NCBI RefSeq assembly: GCF_000296215.2
Contig: NZ_CP013949.1
Coordinates: 4,209,501 to 4,273,500 of the forward strand
Length of the DNA stretch: 64,000 bases
From: Bradyrhizobium sp. CCGE-LA001
Lineage (GTDB): Bacteria; Pseudomonadota; Alphaproteobacteria; Rhizobiales; Xanthobacteraceae
Reading direction: 5' to 3'
Positions 35,945-44,595 of the stretch are shown here, in pieces. The notes under the pieces are model-generated. The model did not search any database. It saw only the letters and a program-made list of their open reading frames with translations, and had not been told where the DNA came from. Position 1 is the first letter of the stretch, and the number at the start of each line of letters is the position of its first letter. Position numbers and translations under genes: made by a program.

Positions 35945-36676
35945 ATGGCCGCGACGCTTCCCCCGCCCCGCCTTCTGCCCAGTGGCGATAGCGCCGTCAC
36001 GGTCGAGTTCAGCCGCACCATCGATGACGAGGCCAACCAGCGCGTGCTGGCGCTCGACAAGGCGCTTGCCGCGGCGCTCATCGACGGCATCACCGAGACC
36101 GTGCCGACCTATCGTTCGCTGCTGGTGCATTACGATCCCGGCGAGATCGGATTCGATGCGCTCGGCGATAAGCTGCTCGCGCTGGCCAGCCAGCCGCTGC
36201 CGCCGGCCACCAAGGCGCGCCGCTGGCGCATTCCCGTTGCCTATGGCGGTGAGCACGGCATCGACCTCGAGGATGTCGCCAAGGCACTGAACACAACGCC
36301 CGACGACATCGTCGCCCGGCATGCCGGCGGCGACTACAAGGTCGCCATGATCGGCTTCACGCCTGGCTGGTCCTATCTCAGCGGCCTCGACAAATTCCTG
36401 CACATGTCGCGGCGACAAAACCCGCGGCTGCTGACGCCCGCCGGCACGATCTCGGTCGGCGGCGTCCAGGCCGGCATCCAATGCCTGGCCGCGCCGAGCG
36501 GCTGGCACCTACTGGGCCGCACGCCGGTCAGAACCTATCAGCTCCATCGTAATCCGACCTTCCTCACCGAGCCCGGTGACCGCGTGACGTTCTTTGCCAT
36601 CGATCACAAGACATTCGCCGAACTGGACCGCGCAGCGGAGGCCGGCGAGATCGTCGCCGAGCAGGTGGACGCATGA
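35945..36676 (+). CDS. pxpB: 5-oxoprolinase subunit B (KipI family)
   Basis: A 243-residue KipI-type protein with LLPSGDSAVTVEFSRTIDD near the N-terminus and the conserved block MIGFTPGWSYLSGLDKFLHM followed by AGTISVGGVQAGIQ. With PxpC and PxpA it forms the bacterial ATP-dependent 5-oxoprolinase, which opens pyroglutamate to glutamate. Its last 4 bases overlap the pxpC start (ATGA). It is divergent from the RraA-like gene. Confidence 0.92.
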   Translation: MAATLPPPRLLPSGDSAVTVEFSRTIDDEANQRVLALDKALAAALIDGITETVPTYRSLLVHYDPGEIGFDALGDKLLALASQPLPPATKARRWRIPVAYGGEHGIDLEDVAKALNTTPDDIVARHAGGDYKVAMIGFTPGWSYLSGLDKFLHMSRRQNPRLLTPAGTISVGGVQAGIQCLAAPSGWHLLGRTPVRTYQLHRNPTFLTEPGDRVTFFAIDHKTFAELDRAAEAGEIVAEQVDA

Positions 36677-37710
36677 GCCGGCTCGTCATCGCCAGCATCG
36701 GTCCTGCAAGCTCCGTCCAGGATGGCGGCCGCTTCGGCGCGCAACGCTATGGCCTGACGGTGAGCGGGGCGATGGACCGGTTGTCGCTGGCGGCGGCGAA
36801 CACGCTGGTCGGCAACGCACCATTCGCGGCCGCCGTCGAGATCGGCCCGTTCGGTGCCTCCTTCACCGCGCGCGACGGCGCCGTGCGCGTCGCGATCTCA
36901 GGCGCGCCGCGCAATGCGGACATCGCCGGCAGCCCGGTTGCCATGGACTCCTCGGTGACGCTGAAGGACGGCGAGACGCTGACGCTGGGCTTTGCCCGCG
37001 GCGGCGCCTTCACCTATCTCGCGATCGAAGGCGCCATCAAGGGCGAGCCGGTGTTCGGCAGCCTTGCGGTCAATGCGCGCGCGGGGCTTGGCAGCCCCTA
37101 CCCGCGCCCGCTCCAGGCCGGCGACGAGTTCAGCGTCGATGCCGCGAGCGGCGCGAGCGAGCTGCGGATCGAGCTGCCCAAGCCCGTGAGCGGGCCGATC
37201 CGTGTGCTGCTGGGGCCGCAGGACGACGAGTTCGACGACGCGAACAAGGCGCTGTTCCTGGATAGCGAGTGGAAGATCTCGGCGACCTCCGACCGCATGG
37301 GCTACCGGCTCGAAGGCCCCGCGATCAAGCATCTGCACGGCCACAACATCGTCTCCGACGGCACCGTCAACGGCAGCATCCAGGTGCCCGGCAACGGCGC
37401 CCCGATCGCGCTGATGATGGATCGCGGCACCTCCGGCGGCTATCCTAAGATCGCAACCGTGATCACGGCCGATGTCGGCCGTCTCGCGCAGACCTCGGCG
37501 GGAACGGCGTTCCGCTTCAAGGCCATCAGCATGGCCGAGGCGCAGGACGAGGCGCGCAAGTTCGCGCAAACGATCCGCAGCCTGCCCGATCGCCTGCGCT
37601 CGTCCGATACTGTTGCGCTCAACGTCGAAGCGCTCAGTGATGCCAATGTTGCGGGCTATGCCGTGAGCGCCGTCGATGCCGGGACGTGGCAGGTTGCGGC
37701 AGAACCGTAA
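36673..37710 (+). CDS. pxpC: 5-oxoprolinase subunit C (KipA family)
   Basis: A 345-residue protein of the KipA/biotin-dependent carboxyltransferase family: SVQDGGRFGAQRYGLTVSGA at the N-terminus, later DRMGYRLEGPAIKHLHGHNI and the IMMDRGTSGGYPKIATVI-like segment (read as LMMDRGTSGGYPKIATVI). It pairs with PxpB and is translationally coupled to it by a 4-nt overlap. pxpA starts 31 bp downstream. Confidence 0.92.
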   Translation: MSRLVIASIGPASSVQDGGRFGAQRYGLTVSGAMDRLSLAAANTLVGNAPFAAAVEIGPFGASFTARDGAVRVAISGAPRNADIAGSPVAMDSSVTLKDGETLTLGFARGGAFTYLAIEGAIKGEPVFGSLAVNARAGLGSPYPRPLQAGDEFSVDAASGASELRIELPKPVSGPIRVLLGPQDDEFDDANKALFLDSEWKISATSDRMGYRLEGPAIKHLHGHNIVSDGTVNGSIQVPGNGAPIALMMDRGTSGGYPKIATVITADVGRLAQTSAGTAFRFKAISMAEAQDEARKFAQTIRSLPDRLRSSDTVALNVEALSDANVAGYAVSAVDAGTWQVAAEP

Positions 37711-37741
37711 ACGGCAACAAGACCAGAGGCGGAGAGCACCC

Positions 37742-38509
37742 ATGAAGACAGTCGATCTCAATTGCGATCTCGGCGAAGGATTTGGCGCGTGGGAGATGGG
37801 CAACGACGCGGCGATGATCGAGCTGGCGAGCTCGGTCAACGTCGCCTGCGGCTTCCATGCCGGGGACCCCGACATCATGCGCCGGACCGTGGAGCTGGCA
37901 AAGGCGCGCGGCGTCTCGGTCGGCGCGCATCCCGGATATCGCGACCTGCACGGCTTCGGCCGGCATCCCATCGCGGGGCTGAAGGCCTCCGAGATCGAGA
38001 ACCTCGTCGCCTACCAGATTGGCGCGCTGCAGGCGATCGCGACGGCGGCCGGCTACAAGGTCACGCATGTGAAGGCGCATGGCGCGCTCTCCAATGTCGC
38101 CTGCGAGGACGACATGACGGCGAAGGCGATTGCCGCCGGCATCAGGGCGGTCGACCCGAACCTGATCTTCGTCGTGCTCGCCAATTCGAAGCTGGTGAAA
38201 GCGGGTGAAGCGGCCAATCTGCCGATGGTGAACGAGGTGTTTGCCGACCGCGCCTATGAGGACGACGGCAATCTGGTCTCGCGCAAGAAACCGGGCGCGG
38301 TGCTGCACGATGCCAAGGCGATTGCCGATCGCGTGGTGCGCATGGTGCAGGACGGCGCGGTGGTGTCGGTCACCGGCAAGGTCATCAAGATGCGCACGGA
38401 TACGGTCTGCATCCACGGCGACACGCCCGGCGCGGTGGATATCGCGCGCGGCGTGCGTCAGGCGTTGAAGGATGCAGGGATCGATGTGGCGCCGTTCAAG
38501 CGCGGGTGA
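37742..38509 (+). CDS. pxpA: 5-oxoprolinase subunit A (LamB/YcsF family)
   Basis: A 255-residue LamB/YcsF protein with the signature VDLNCDLGEGFGAWEMGND, the active-site region NVACGFHAGDPDIMRRT and HVKAHGALSNVAC. It completes the pxpBCA set, so the organism can probably recycle or use pyroglutamate. The start at 37742 gives the family N-terminus, and GGAGAG lies 6-7 nt before it. Confidence 0.94.
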   Translation: MKTVDLNCDLGEGFGAWEMGNDAAMIELASSVNVACGFHAGDPDIMRRTVELAKARGVSVGAHPGYRDLHGFGRHPIAGLKASEIENLVAYQIGALQAIATAAGYKVTHVKAHGALSNVACEDDMTAKAIAAGIRAVDPNLIFVVLANSKLVKAGEAANLPMVNEVFADRAYEDDGNLVSRKKPGAVLHDAKAIADRVVRMVQDGAVVSVTGKVIKMRTDTVCIHGDTPGAVDIARGVRQALKDAGIDVAPFKRG

Positions 38510-38520
38510 AAGCTTTGTTT

Positions 38521-38610
38521 GTAGGGTGGATTAGCGAAGCGTAATCCACCATGCTTCAGCAAATGCGGAAACGTAGTTGGTGGGTTACGCCTTCGGCTAA
38601 CCCACCCTAC
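38521..38610. repeat. Palindromic intergenic repeat, family D
   Basis: The 90-bp unit starts GTAGGGTGGATTAGCGAAGC and ends GGCTAACCCACCCTAC; the outer 9 bp are exact complements and the inner GTAATCCACC/GTGGGTTAC halves extend the hairpin. It lies between the convergent pxpA and the small minus-strand gene and could act as a bidirectional terminator. Confidence 0.75.
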
Positions 38611-38617
38611 GAGACCA

Positions 38618-38770
38618 TCAAAACGGATGCACCGACAGCGTGCCGAACACGATCGCCGCGATGACGGCGAAGGCGCTATACATCGCGATATGGTGCATGC
38701 TCGCCCCGGTCCGCCGCGAGAGCGAGCGCGCGTAAAAGTGCAGCCTGGCTTCCGCCGATAGTTCGCGCAT
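38618..38770 (-). CDS. Small single-pass membrane protein (50 residues)
   Basis: The product begins MRELSAEARLHFYARSLSRR and ends with one hydrophobic helix (MYSAFAVIAAIVFGTLSVHPF). GGAG lies 8 nt before the ATG. A cytoplasmic amphipathic, positively charged head and a C-terminal membrane anchor are predicted. Composition and the good ribosome-binding site argue for a real gene. It is isolated between the pxp operon and the nirA operon and its function is unknown. Confidence 0.55.
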   Translation of the reverse strand: MRELSAEARLHFYARSLSRRTGASMHHIAMYSAFAVIAAIVFGTLSVHPF

Positions 38771-38960
38771 GGTCGATCTCCAACGCCCCATTTGCGGGAT
38801 TATGAAGGATCAACCAGGGCGGGAGGCAAGACGGTAGCGAAAATAGCGATGGGGATTCTCTGAAGCCGCCCCATCGCGGGTACAAATTCTCTACGGTCCC
38901 CGGTTCCGAGAATCTTATTCGTTAAAATCCAAGCTGGCGGGAACCCGCACGGATGACAGT

Positions 38961-38992
38961 CGGATGACGGTCGCCCAAGGGCGAGTCATCCG
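38961..38992. terminator. Long hairpin after the nirA operon
   Basis: CGGATGAC (38961-38968) pairs with GTCATCCG (38985-38992), and the inner TCGCCC/GGGCGA extends the stem around a two-base turn. It begins 14 bp beyond the last codon of the reductase gene on the minus strand. No T-run follows, so it may instead protect the mRNA 3' end. Confidence 0.55.
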
Positions 38993-39005
38993 ATTTAGCT
39001 GGCAC

Positions 39006-40616
39006 CTAGTAGACGTCAGCCTGGAAGCGACCGGACTTCTTGAGCTCGGCGACGAAGCTGACGGCTTCATCCGTCGAACGTGCGCCGAACTGGGCGACGA
39101 TGTCGACGAGCGCACGCTCGACGTCCTTGGCCATGCGCTTGGCATCGCCGCAGATGTAGAGATGCGCACCTTCGGCAAGCCATGTCCACAACTCCCGTCC
39201 GACCTCGCGCATGCGGTCCTGCACATAGAACTTCTTCTCGCCGTCGCGCGACCAGGCCAGCGACATGCGTGTGAGAAGTCCTGATGTCTTCATCGCATTG
39301 AGCTCTTCCTGGTAGAAGAAGTCGCAATCGCTGCGCTGATGGCCGAAGAACAGCCAGTTCTTGCCGGGCGCACCGGTGGCCTTGCGATCGAGCAGGAAGG
39401 CACGGAACGGCGCGATGCCGGTGCCGGGGCCGATCATGATGACAGGCGTCTTCGCATCCTGTGGCAGGCCGAAGGCATGCGCCTTCTGCACGTAGACCTT
39501 GAGCTTCTCACCTTCGGCAATACGTTCGCCGAGGAAGGTCGAGGCAACGCCGAGACGCTTGCGCTTGCCGACGAGGTAGCGCACGGAATCGACCGTCAGC
39601 GACAGCTTTCCCGGCGTCGCATTGTGCGACGACGAGATCGAGTAGAGCCGCGGCTGCAGCGGCTCCAGCGCCTCGACGAAGGCTTCCGGATGCGGCCGCG
39701 TGCCGGAAAACTTCTGCAACGCCGCCATGACGTCGAGGGTCGCGGCATCGCCATCGGGATCCTCGCCCTGCGCCAGCGCCCGCGCCTTCTCGCGCGCCGC
39801 GCCGCCGGTGATGAAGGAGATCAGCTCGAACAGCGAGTCGGGCGCGGGCGACAGCGAGACGTCGTCGATCAGCACCTCGCGCAGCGTCCTGCCGTTGACC
39901 TTGGTGGTGTGGGAGGCGCCGAGCAGCGCGATGATCTGGTCGACGAGCCCGACATCGTTGCGCGCGAACACGCCGAAGGAATCACCGACCACGTAGTCGA
40001 GCTTGCTCTCGGAGAGATCGAACTCGACGTGATAGGTCTCCTTCTCCGATTTCCCCTTGTTGAGCAGCCGGCGCGACAGGAAGGTCGCGGCAATGGGGTT
40101 GTCCCGCGAGCGGCCCGGCTCTGCGATCGTGACGGTCACGGCCGGCGCCGGAGCATCGGCCTTGTCCGCCGTCTTGGTCGCAGGTGCCTTGTCGAGCTCC
40201 TCGTACAGCGACTTCAGCATCCGCGCGGTGTCCTTGCCGCCGGGAACACACAGATTGAGCCGCGCTTCGCTGCGGCTCGCGATCGCTTCCGAATAGTCGT
40301 GGCAATTGTAGCCGCACTGGCCGCAATCCTGCTGCGCCATCGCCGCCATCATCTTGCGGCGCACGGGACGGCCCTCGGCGAGCTTCATGCGATCGGCGAT
40401 CGGCATGGTCTGGTCGTGCCACGGCGCTTCGCCATCATCCCCGTCGCCGGCCGCGCCTTGCATGACGGCGGCGCCCTGCTCCGCCGACAGCGGCGCGGCG
40501 AGATCAGGCGAGAGCAGTCCGGCAAAGAAGCCGTTCAGCCAGGAGCGCTGCGCATCGGAGAACGGCGCGCTGGCGGGAATGATGTCGAGCTTCGGCGGAG
40601 GCGTGATCTGGTTCAT
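39006..40616 (-). CDS. Sulfite-reductase-type flavoprotein with N-terminal Fe-S motif, nitrite reductase partner
   Basis: A 536-residue protein. The C-terminal 370 residues are the FAD/NADPH module of CysJ/cytochrome P450 reductase: FAD-binding RLYSISSSHNATPGKLSLTV, NADPH-binding VIMIGPGTGIAPFRAFLLDR, and a C-terminal aromatic (FQADVY). The flavodoxin (FMN) domain expected in CysJ is absent. Instead residues 98-123 carry C98-x2-C101-x3-C105-x17-C123 (QQDCGQCGYNCHDYSEA), which looks like a [4Fe-4S] site. It could pass electrons from NADPH through FAD and this cluster to NirA. The 4-nt overlap with nirA supports that. Sulfite reduction is the alternative role. Confidence 0.85.
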   Translation of the reverse strand: MNQITPPPKLDIIPASAPFSDAQRSWLNGFFAGLLSPDLAAPLSAEQGAAVMQGAAGDGDDGEAPWHDQTMPIADRMKLAEGRPVRRKMMAAMAQQDCGQCGYNCHDYSEAIASRSEARLNLCVPGGKDTARMLKSLYEELDKAPATKTADKADAPAPAVTVTIAEPGRSRDNPIAATFLSRRLLNKGKSEKETYHVEFDLSESKLDYVVGDSFGVFARNDVGLVDQIIALLGASHTTKVNGRTLREVLIDDVSLSPAPDSLFELISFITGGAAREKARALAQGEDPDGDAATLDVMAALQKFSGTRPHPEAFVEALEPLQPRLYSISSSHNATPGKLSLTVDSVRYLVGKRKRLGVASTFLGERIAEGEKLKVYVQKAHAFGLPQDAKTPVIMIGPGTGIAPFRAFLLDRKATGAPGKNWLFFGHQRSDCDFFYQEELNAMKTSGLLTRMSLAWSRDGEKKFYVQDRMREVGRELWTWLAEGAHLYICGDAKRMAKDVERALVDIVAQFGARSTDEAVSFVAELKKSGRFQADVY

Positions 40617-42397
40617 GCGGACACCTGTGCATCGGCAAGCTTGCGCAGCGTTTCGCCGTCGTGGCGGCGCGCAAAGGAGAGGAAGCTTTCGTCGGCAGAC
40701 GAGCGATGGGCGATATAGGCCTTGAGCAGCGCCTCGACCGTCTTCGGCGCGTCCTCGGCCTTGAGGTCGTGATAGACCTCCTGCCCGACGTCGGCGTCGG
40801 GGCCGAACCCGCCGCCGGTGAAGAGGTGATAGCCCTCGACCGTGTCCTCCTCGCCAACAGGCACGCGCGCCCCGATCAGGCCGATGTCGCTGATGTAGTG
40901 CTGCGCGCAGGAATGGTGGCAGCCGGTGACGTGGATGTTGACGGGCTTATCCATCGCGACGCGCGGCTCGCACCAGTCGCCGATCTCCGCGGCATGGCGC
41001 TTGGTGTTGGCGGCGGCGAAGCGGCAGCCGGCATTGCCGGTGCAGGCGATCAGGCCGGCCTTGATGTGCGAAGCTTCGACCGCGAGCCCGATCTGCTCGA
41101 TCGCGGCAATGGCTAGCTCGACATTCTCGTCGCGCACGCCCGAGATCAGCAGGTTCTGCCAGACCGTCAGGCGGATTTCGCCGTCGCCGAGATCGCGCGA
41201 GACCTTGGCAAGACCCCGCATCTGCTCAGAGGTGAGCTTGCCGAGCGTCAGCGACACGCCGATCCAGTTCAGACCATCCTGCTTCTGCTTGTGCACGCCG
41301 ACATGCGCCATGCGGTCGGCGGCGAGCCGCGGCGCGAACGCCTCTTCCGGCACGCGCGTGAACGGCGTCTTTAACCGCTCCTCGACGAATTTGAGAAAGC
41401 CGTCATGGCCCATAGCGTCGAGCACGTATTTCAGCCGCGCCTTGTTGCGGTTGGTGCGATCGCCATGGTCGATGAACACGCGCACGATGGCGTCGGCGAC
41501 GGCGGTGGCCTGCTCCGGCTTGACGATGATGCCGGAATATTTCGCAAAGTCTTTGTGGCCGGTGATGCCGCCGAGGCCGAGACGGAACCACACTCCGGGC
41601 TCGACGCCGAAGCCGTCCTTCACCTCATACGCCGTGAACGCAATGTCGTTGGTCTCTTCGAGCACGGCGATCCTGCCGGCGCCGTCGAAGGCGACATTGA
41701 ACTTGCGCGGCAGGCCGTAGAGCGAGCGGTCGTTGAGGATGTGATAGTGCCATTCGCGCGCATAGGGCCGCGTGTCGATGATCTCCTGCGGATCGATACC
41801 GGCGGTCGGCGTTCCCGTCACGTTGCGGATATTGTCGGCGCCGGAGCCACGCGAGCACAGGCCGAGCTCCTGGATGCCCTCGAGCAGCTTGATCGCGTGC
41901 TTCGGCGGGATCTCGCGCAGCTGAAGATTGGCGCGCGTGGTAACGTGGCTATAGGGTCCGCAGAGCTCGTCGGCGAGATCGGCAAGGCCGGACAGCTGCC
42001 AGTGCTTCATGATGCCGTTGGGAATCCGCAGGCGGCTCATGTAGGAGTCCTGCGTCGGCGCGACGTAGAAGATGCCGTAATAGCGCCAGCGGAAATTGTC
42101 CGCCGGGCTCGGCGGCGCGTTGTCGAGCGCCTGCTGGCGCAGCCGCGGATAGGCGTCGAAGGGATGTTCGTCGCGCTTGAACTTCTCCTGGTCGGCGAGC
42201 TTCTTGCCCGCGGCGATGATCTTGTCCTGCGCCTTGATGTGCACGGCATCAGGACCGGTGGGCTCGGCGCTGGCCTTGCCGGCGCCGTTACCGCCCAGAC
42301 CGCGCCCGACCCGACTGATCTGCAAGCCGGTCGTGAAGCCTTCGAGATAGCGTTTCTGCTCGTCGGTGAAGTCGACTGCGAGCGTATCGATTTTCAT
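40613..42397 (-). CDS. nirA: Assimilatory nitrite reductase, ferredoxin type
   Basis: A 594-residue siroheme/[4Fe-4S] reductase of the nitrite/sulfite family. Cluster ligands are C452 and C458 (ACTGNAGC) and C493 and C497 (GCHHSCAQH). It has the two-fold repeated ferredoxin-like half domains, e.g. HVTTRANLQLREIPP and RLTVWQNLLISGV. It reduces nitrite to ammonium. CysI-type sulfite reductases share this fold, but the adjacent nasTS genes favour nitrite. I start at MKIDTLAVDF; an in-frame GTG start at 42496 would add 33 residues, and AGGAG lies 14 nt before the ATG, so the start is not certain. The leader carries a sigma-54-like promoter. Confidence 0.88.
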   Translation of the reverse strand: MKIDTLAVDFTDEQKRYLEGFTTGLQISRVGRGLGGNGAGKASAEPTGPDAVHIKAQDKIIAAGKKLADQEKFKRDEHPFDAYPRLRQQALDNAPPSPADNFRWRYYGIFYVAPTQDSYMSRLRIPNGIMKHWQLSGLADLADELCGPYSHVTTRANLQLREIPPKHAIKLLEGIQELGLCSRGSGADNIRNVTGTPTAGIDPQEIIDTRPYAREWHYHILNDRSLYGLPRKFNVAFDGAGRIAVLEETNDIAFTAYEVKDGFGVEPGVWFRLGLGGITGHKDFAKYSGIIVKPEQATAVADAIVRVFIDHGDRTNRNKARLKYVLDAMGHDGFLKFVEERLKTPFTRVPEEAFAPRLAADRMAHVGVHKQKQDGLNWIGVSLTLGKLTSEQMRGLAKVSRDLGDGEIRLTVWQNLLISGVRDENVELAIAAIEQIGLAVEASHIKAGLIACTGNAGCRFAAANTKRHAAEIGDWCEPRVAMDKPVNIHVTGCHHSCAQHYISDIGLIGARVPVGEEDTVEGYHLFTGGGFGPDADVGQEVYHDLKAEDAPKTVEALLKAYIAHRSSADESFLSFARRHDGETLRKLADAQVSA

Positions 42398-42509
42398 GGT
42401 CGGTAACGAAGCTCCTGCGGCCACCAGAGTGGCATCGACGGAAATTGGCGCGACCCGAAAGGGAACCTCTGCTGGCACGAGAGCCGGCTTGGCCACCCAA
42501 CGGTCCGAT

Positions 42510-42523
42510 CAGCTTCGTTGCTG
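42510..42523 (-). promoter_or_regulatory. Candidate ANTAR-target hairpin in the nirA leader
   Basis: The minus strand reads CAGC-AACGAA-GCTG: a 4-bp stem, extendable by CCG/CGG across a 2-nt bulge, with a six-base loop having A at position 1 and G at position 4, as ANTAR-binding hairpins do. The second hairpin of the usual pair was not found. NasT, the ANTAR protein, is encoded two genes upstream. Confidence 0.45.
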
Positions 42524-42572
42524 CGGGACTCGGCTCAGCAGGCACCTGTGACAAGCTGGCCGCACTGCAACA

Positions 42573-42588
42573 TTCAAGTTGCGTGCCA
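42573..42588 (-). promoter_or_regulatory. Sigma-54 (RpoN) promoter of nirA
   Basis: The minus strand reads TGGCACGCAACTTGAA. Against the consensus TGGCACG-N4-TTGCA/T it matches all of the -24 block and TTG of the -12 block, with A for C at -12. The predicted start site is near 42562. RpoN control with NtrC is common for nitrogen assimilation in rhizobia. Confidence 0.65.
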
Positions 42589-42734
42589 GCTTTGATGAAA
42601 AGAAAGATTTTGCGATTTCAATGGACTAGCGAGGCTACCGGAAACTCCGGTGCCGGATGCGCTCATGAAATTCGAGCACGCCGCTCAAAATTTGGTCGAT
42701 AAACCAGACTGCTCACAATCTATGCAGATGCGAA

Positions 42735-43898
42735 TCAGGCCTTCCAGCGCCCGACCTCGAACGCCTCGAGGTGCCCGCGGATATTGTCGGCATCGAAGGC
42801 AGGACCGGCAAAGGCCCCGATGGCCGCGGGAGCCTCGTCGGACCGCCGGCGGCCGAGGGCCGCGTCATAGAGATCAGGCCTGAACACCGCCACGGCGGTC
42901 TTGGCGCCGTCCGGGCTCAAGCCCGTCTGCCCCCAACGCACCATCTGCGCATAGAGCCACGCGGCCTGGACCGGATCGGGACGTCCGGCCTCCTCGCGTC
43001 CGACCAGCAAATAGCGGCCACTTTCGCGGAAGGTGCCGTCGGGCGAGATCTTCAGCCGTCCCGTCAGGGTGCGCTGGATGACTTCGGCATCGACGCCGAT
43101 CCGCTCGGGCTGCGCCAGGATCTGCGCCGCCTCGGCGAGGTTTGCCGGCTCTTCGATGAACTCGGCCCCCTTCACCGCCGCGCGCACGAGGGCGGCGACC
43201 ACGTCCGGATGCTTGTCGGCCCAGACCTGACGGACCGCCAGCACCTTCTCCGCCGCGCGAACCAGAATGTCGGACACGAAATGCAGGATGTGGCCGATGC
43301 CGAGATCGACCGCGACCGAATTCCAGGGCGCGCCGACGCAGAATGCATCGACATGGCCGTTGGCGAGACTGTCGACCATGTAGGGCGGCGGCAGCACCAC
43401 CAGCCGCACGTCCTCGTCGGGATCGACGCCGGCCGCGGCCATCCAGAACCGCAGCTGGTAATTGTGGGTCGAGAACGGAAAGGTCATGCCGAAGGTGAGC
43501 GGATCGGCGCCCGCCTTGCGGCGCTTGGTCACCACGCGCGCCAGCGCTTTCGCCGTGACGAGCGGATCGAAACGGTCGCCGTCGATCTCTTCCATCAGCG
43601 CGGCATGGAGCGCGGGCGAGACCGTGATCGCGTTGCCGTTGATGCCGAGATTGAACGGCGCGGCGATCGGGACCTTGACGTGGCCGAGCCCGAGCGAGGA
43701 CGCGATCGCGACCGGCGCAAGCAGATGCGCGGCGTCGAACAGGCCGATATTGAGCTTGTCGCGAACGTTGGACCAGGAGACTTCACGCACCAGCTCGACT
43801 TCGAGTCCTTCGGCGGCGGTGAACCCCTTGTCGACGGCGACGATCAGGGCTGCGGCATCGACCAGCGGAATGAACCCGATGCGGAGGGGAGCGGTCAT
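42735..43898 (-). CDS. nasS: Nitrate/nitrite sensor NasS (NrtA/CmpA-like)
   Basis: A 387-residue protein of the NrtA/CmpA nitrate-binding family (LRIGFIPLVDAAALIVAVDK; FGMTFPFSTHNYQLRFWMA; AFCVGAPWNSVAVDLGIG). There is no signal peptide, so it should stay in the cytoplasm, as NasS sensors do. The known role is to hold NasT inactive until nitrate or nitrite binds. The start overlaps the nasT stop by 4 nt (ATGA), which helps equimolar synthesis. Confidence 0.92.
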   Translation of the reverse strand: MTAPLRIGFIPLVDAAALIVAVDKGFTAAEGLEVELVREVSWSNVRDKLNIGLFDAAHLLAPVAIASSLGLGHVKVPIAAPFNLGINGNAITVSPALHAALMEEIDGDRFDPLVTAKALARVVTKRRKAGADPLTFGMTFPFSTHNYQLRFWMAAAGVDPDEDVRLVVLPPPYMVDSLANGHVDAFCVGAPWNSVAVDLGIGHILHFVSDILVRAAEKVLAVRQVWADKHPDVVAALVRAAVKGAEFIEEPANLAEAAQILAQPERIGVDAEVIQRTLTGRLKISPDGTFRESGRYLLVGREEAGRPDPVQAAWLYAQMVRWGQTGLSPDGAKTAVAVFRPDLYDAALGRRRSDEAPAAIGAFAGPAFDADNIRGHLEAFEVGRWKA

Positions 43899-44485
43899 TT
43901 CAGCATCTCCGAGGCGGTGATGATCGACTGCGCGATCTCACCGATTTTCTTCTTCTCGCGCATCGCCGTGGAGCGCAGCAGCACATATGCCTCGTCCTCG
44001 GTCAGGCCTTTCACCTTCATCAGGATGCCCTTGGCACGCTCGATGATCTTGCGGTCCTCCAGCTGCGACTTGGTGCGCTCCAGCTCTTCCTGGAGCTTGG
44101 CGAAGGCGTTGAAGCGGGACACGCAGAGGTCGAGGATCGGCTTGATGCGCTCCTTCTTCAGCCCGTCGACGATGTAGGCGGATACCCCAGCCTCGACCGA
44201 GGCCTGGATCGAGGCGGAATCGCTCTGGTCGACGAACATGGCGATCGGCCGCTTCACGGCGCGGCTGACCTGGAACATCGCCTCCAGCACGTCGCGGCTG
44301 GGGTTCTCCAGATCGATCAGGATGATGTCGGGATCCACCGCATAAATACGGGCAAGCAGGCTCTGCATCTCACGGATATGGACGACCTGCGTGAATCCAG
44401 CCTCCCGCAACCCCTCCTCCAGGATCGCGGCCCGGATCGGGCTTTCGTCGACGATCACGATTTTGGGCGACTGTTCGGCGCTCAT
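43895..44485 (-). CDS. nasT: ANTAR-domain antiterminator NasT
   Basis: A 196-residue two-domain regulator. The N-terminal receiver-like domain (KIVIVDESPIRAAILEEGLR; DIILIDLENPSRDV) is followed by a coiled-coil linker and a C-terminal ANTAR RNA-binding domain (KIIERAKGILMKVKGLTEDE, then AYVLLRSTAMREKKKI). Phosphorylation may not be used, since NasS controls its activity. It binds paired hexaloop hairpins in leaders of nitrogen genes and prevents termination. It is divergent from rimO. Confidence 0.93.
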   Translation of the reverse strand: MSAEQSPKIVIVDESPIRAAILEEGLREAGFTQVVHIREMQSLLARIYAVDPDIILIDLENPSRDVLEAMFQVSRAVKRPIAMFVDQSDSASIQASVEAGVSAYIVDGLKKERIKPILDLCVSRFNAFAKLQEELERTKSQLEDRKIIERAKGILMKVKGLTEDEAYVLLRSTAMREKKKIGEIAQSIITASEMLK

Positions 44486-44595
44486 GGCTCACTCACGGCA
44501 GGTGATTCATCCATAGCACGCCCGAACGCCCTGCAAAGGGTTGTAATTGTGGGCAATTGGGACTAGCTCAGGCCCGTCAATCAGGCAGTTCAGAT

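Larger units (their letters stand above)
42398..42734 (-). other. nirA leader and promoter region
   Basis: The 337-bp gap between nasS and nirA holds, reading on the minus strand, an inverted repeat ACCGG-AGTTT-CCGGT (42637-42651), the sigma-54-like promoter (42573-42588), and a leader of about 165 nt with the ANTAR-type hairpin (42510-42523). No clear intrinsic terminator with a U-run was found in the leader. The length is unusually large for this compact locus. Confidence 0.6.
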
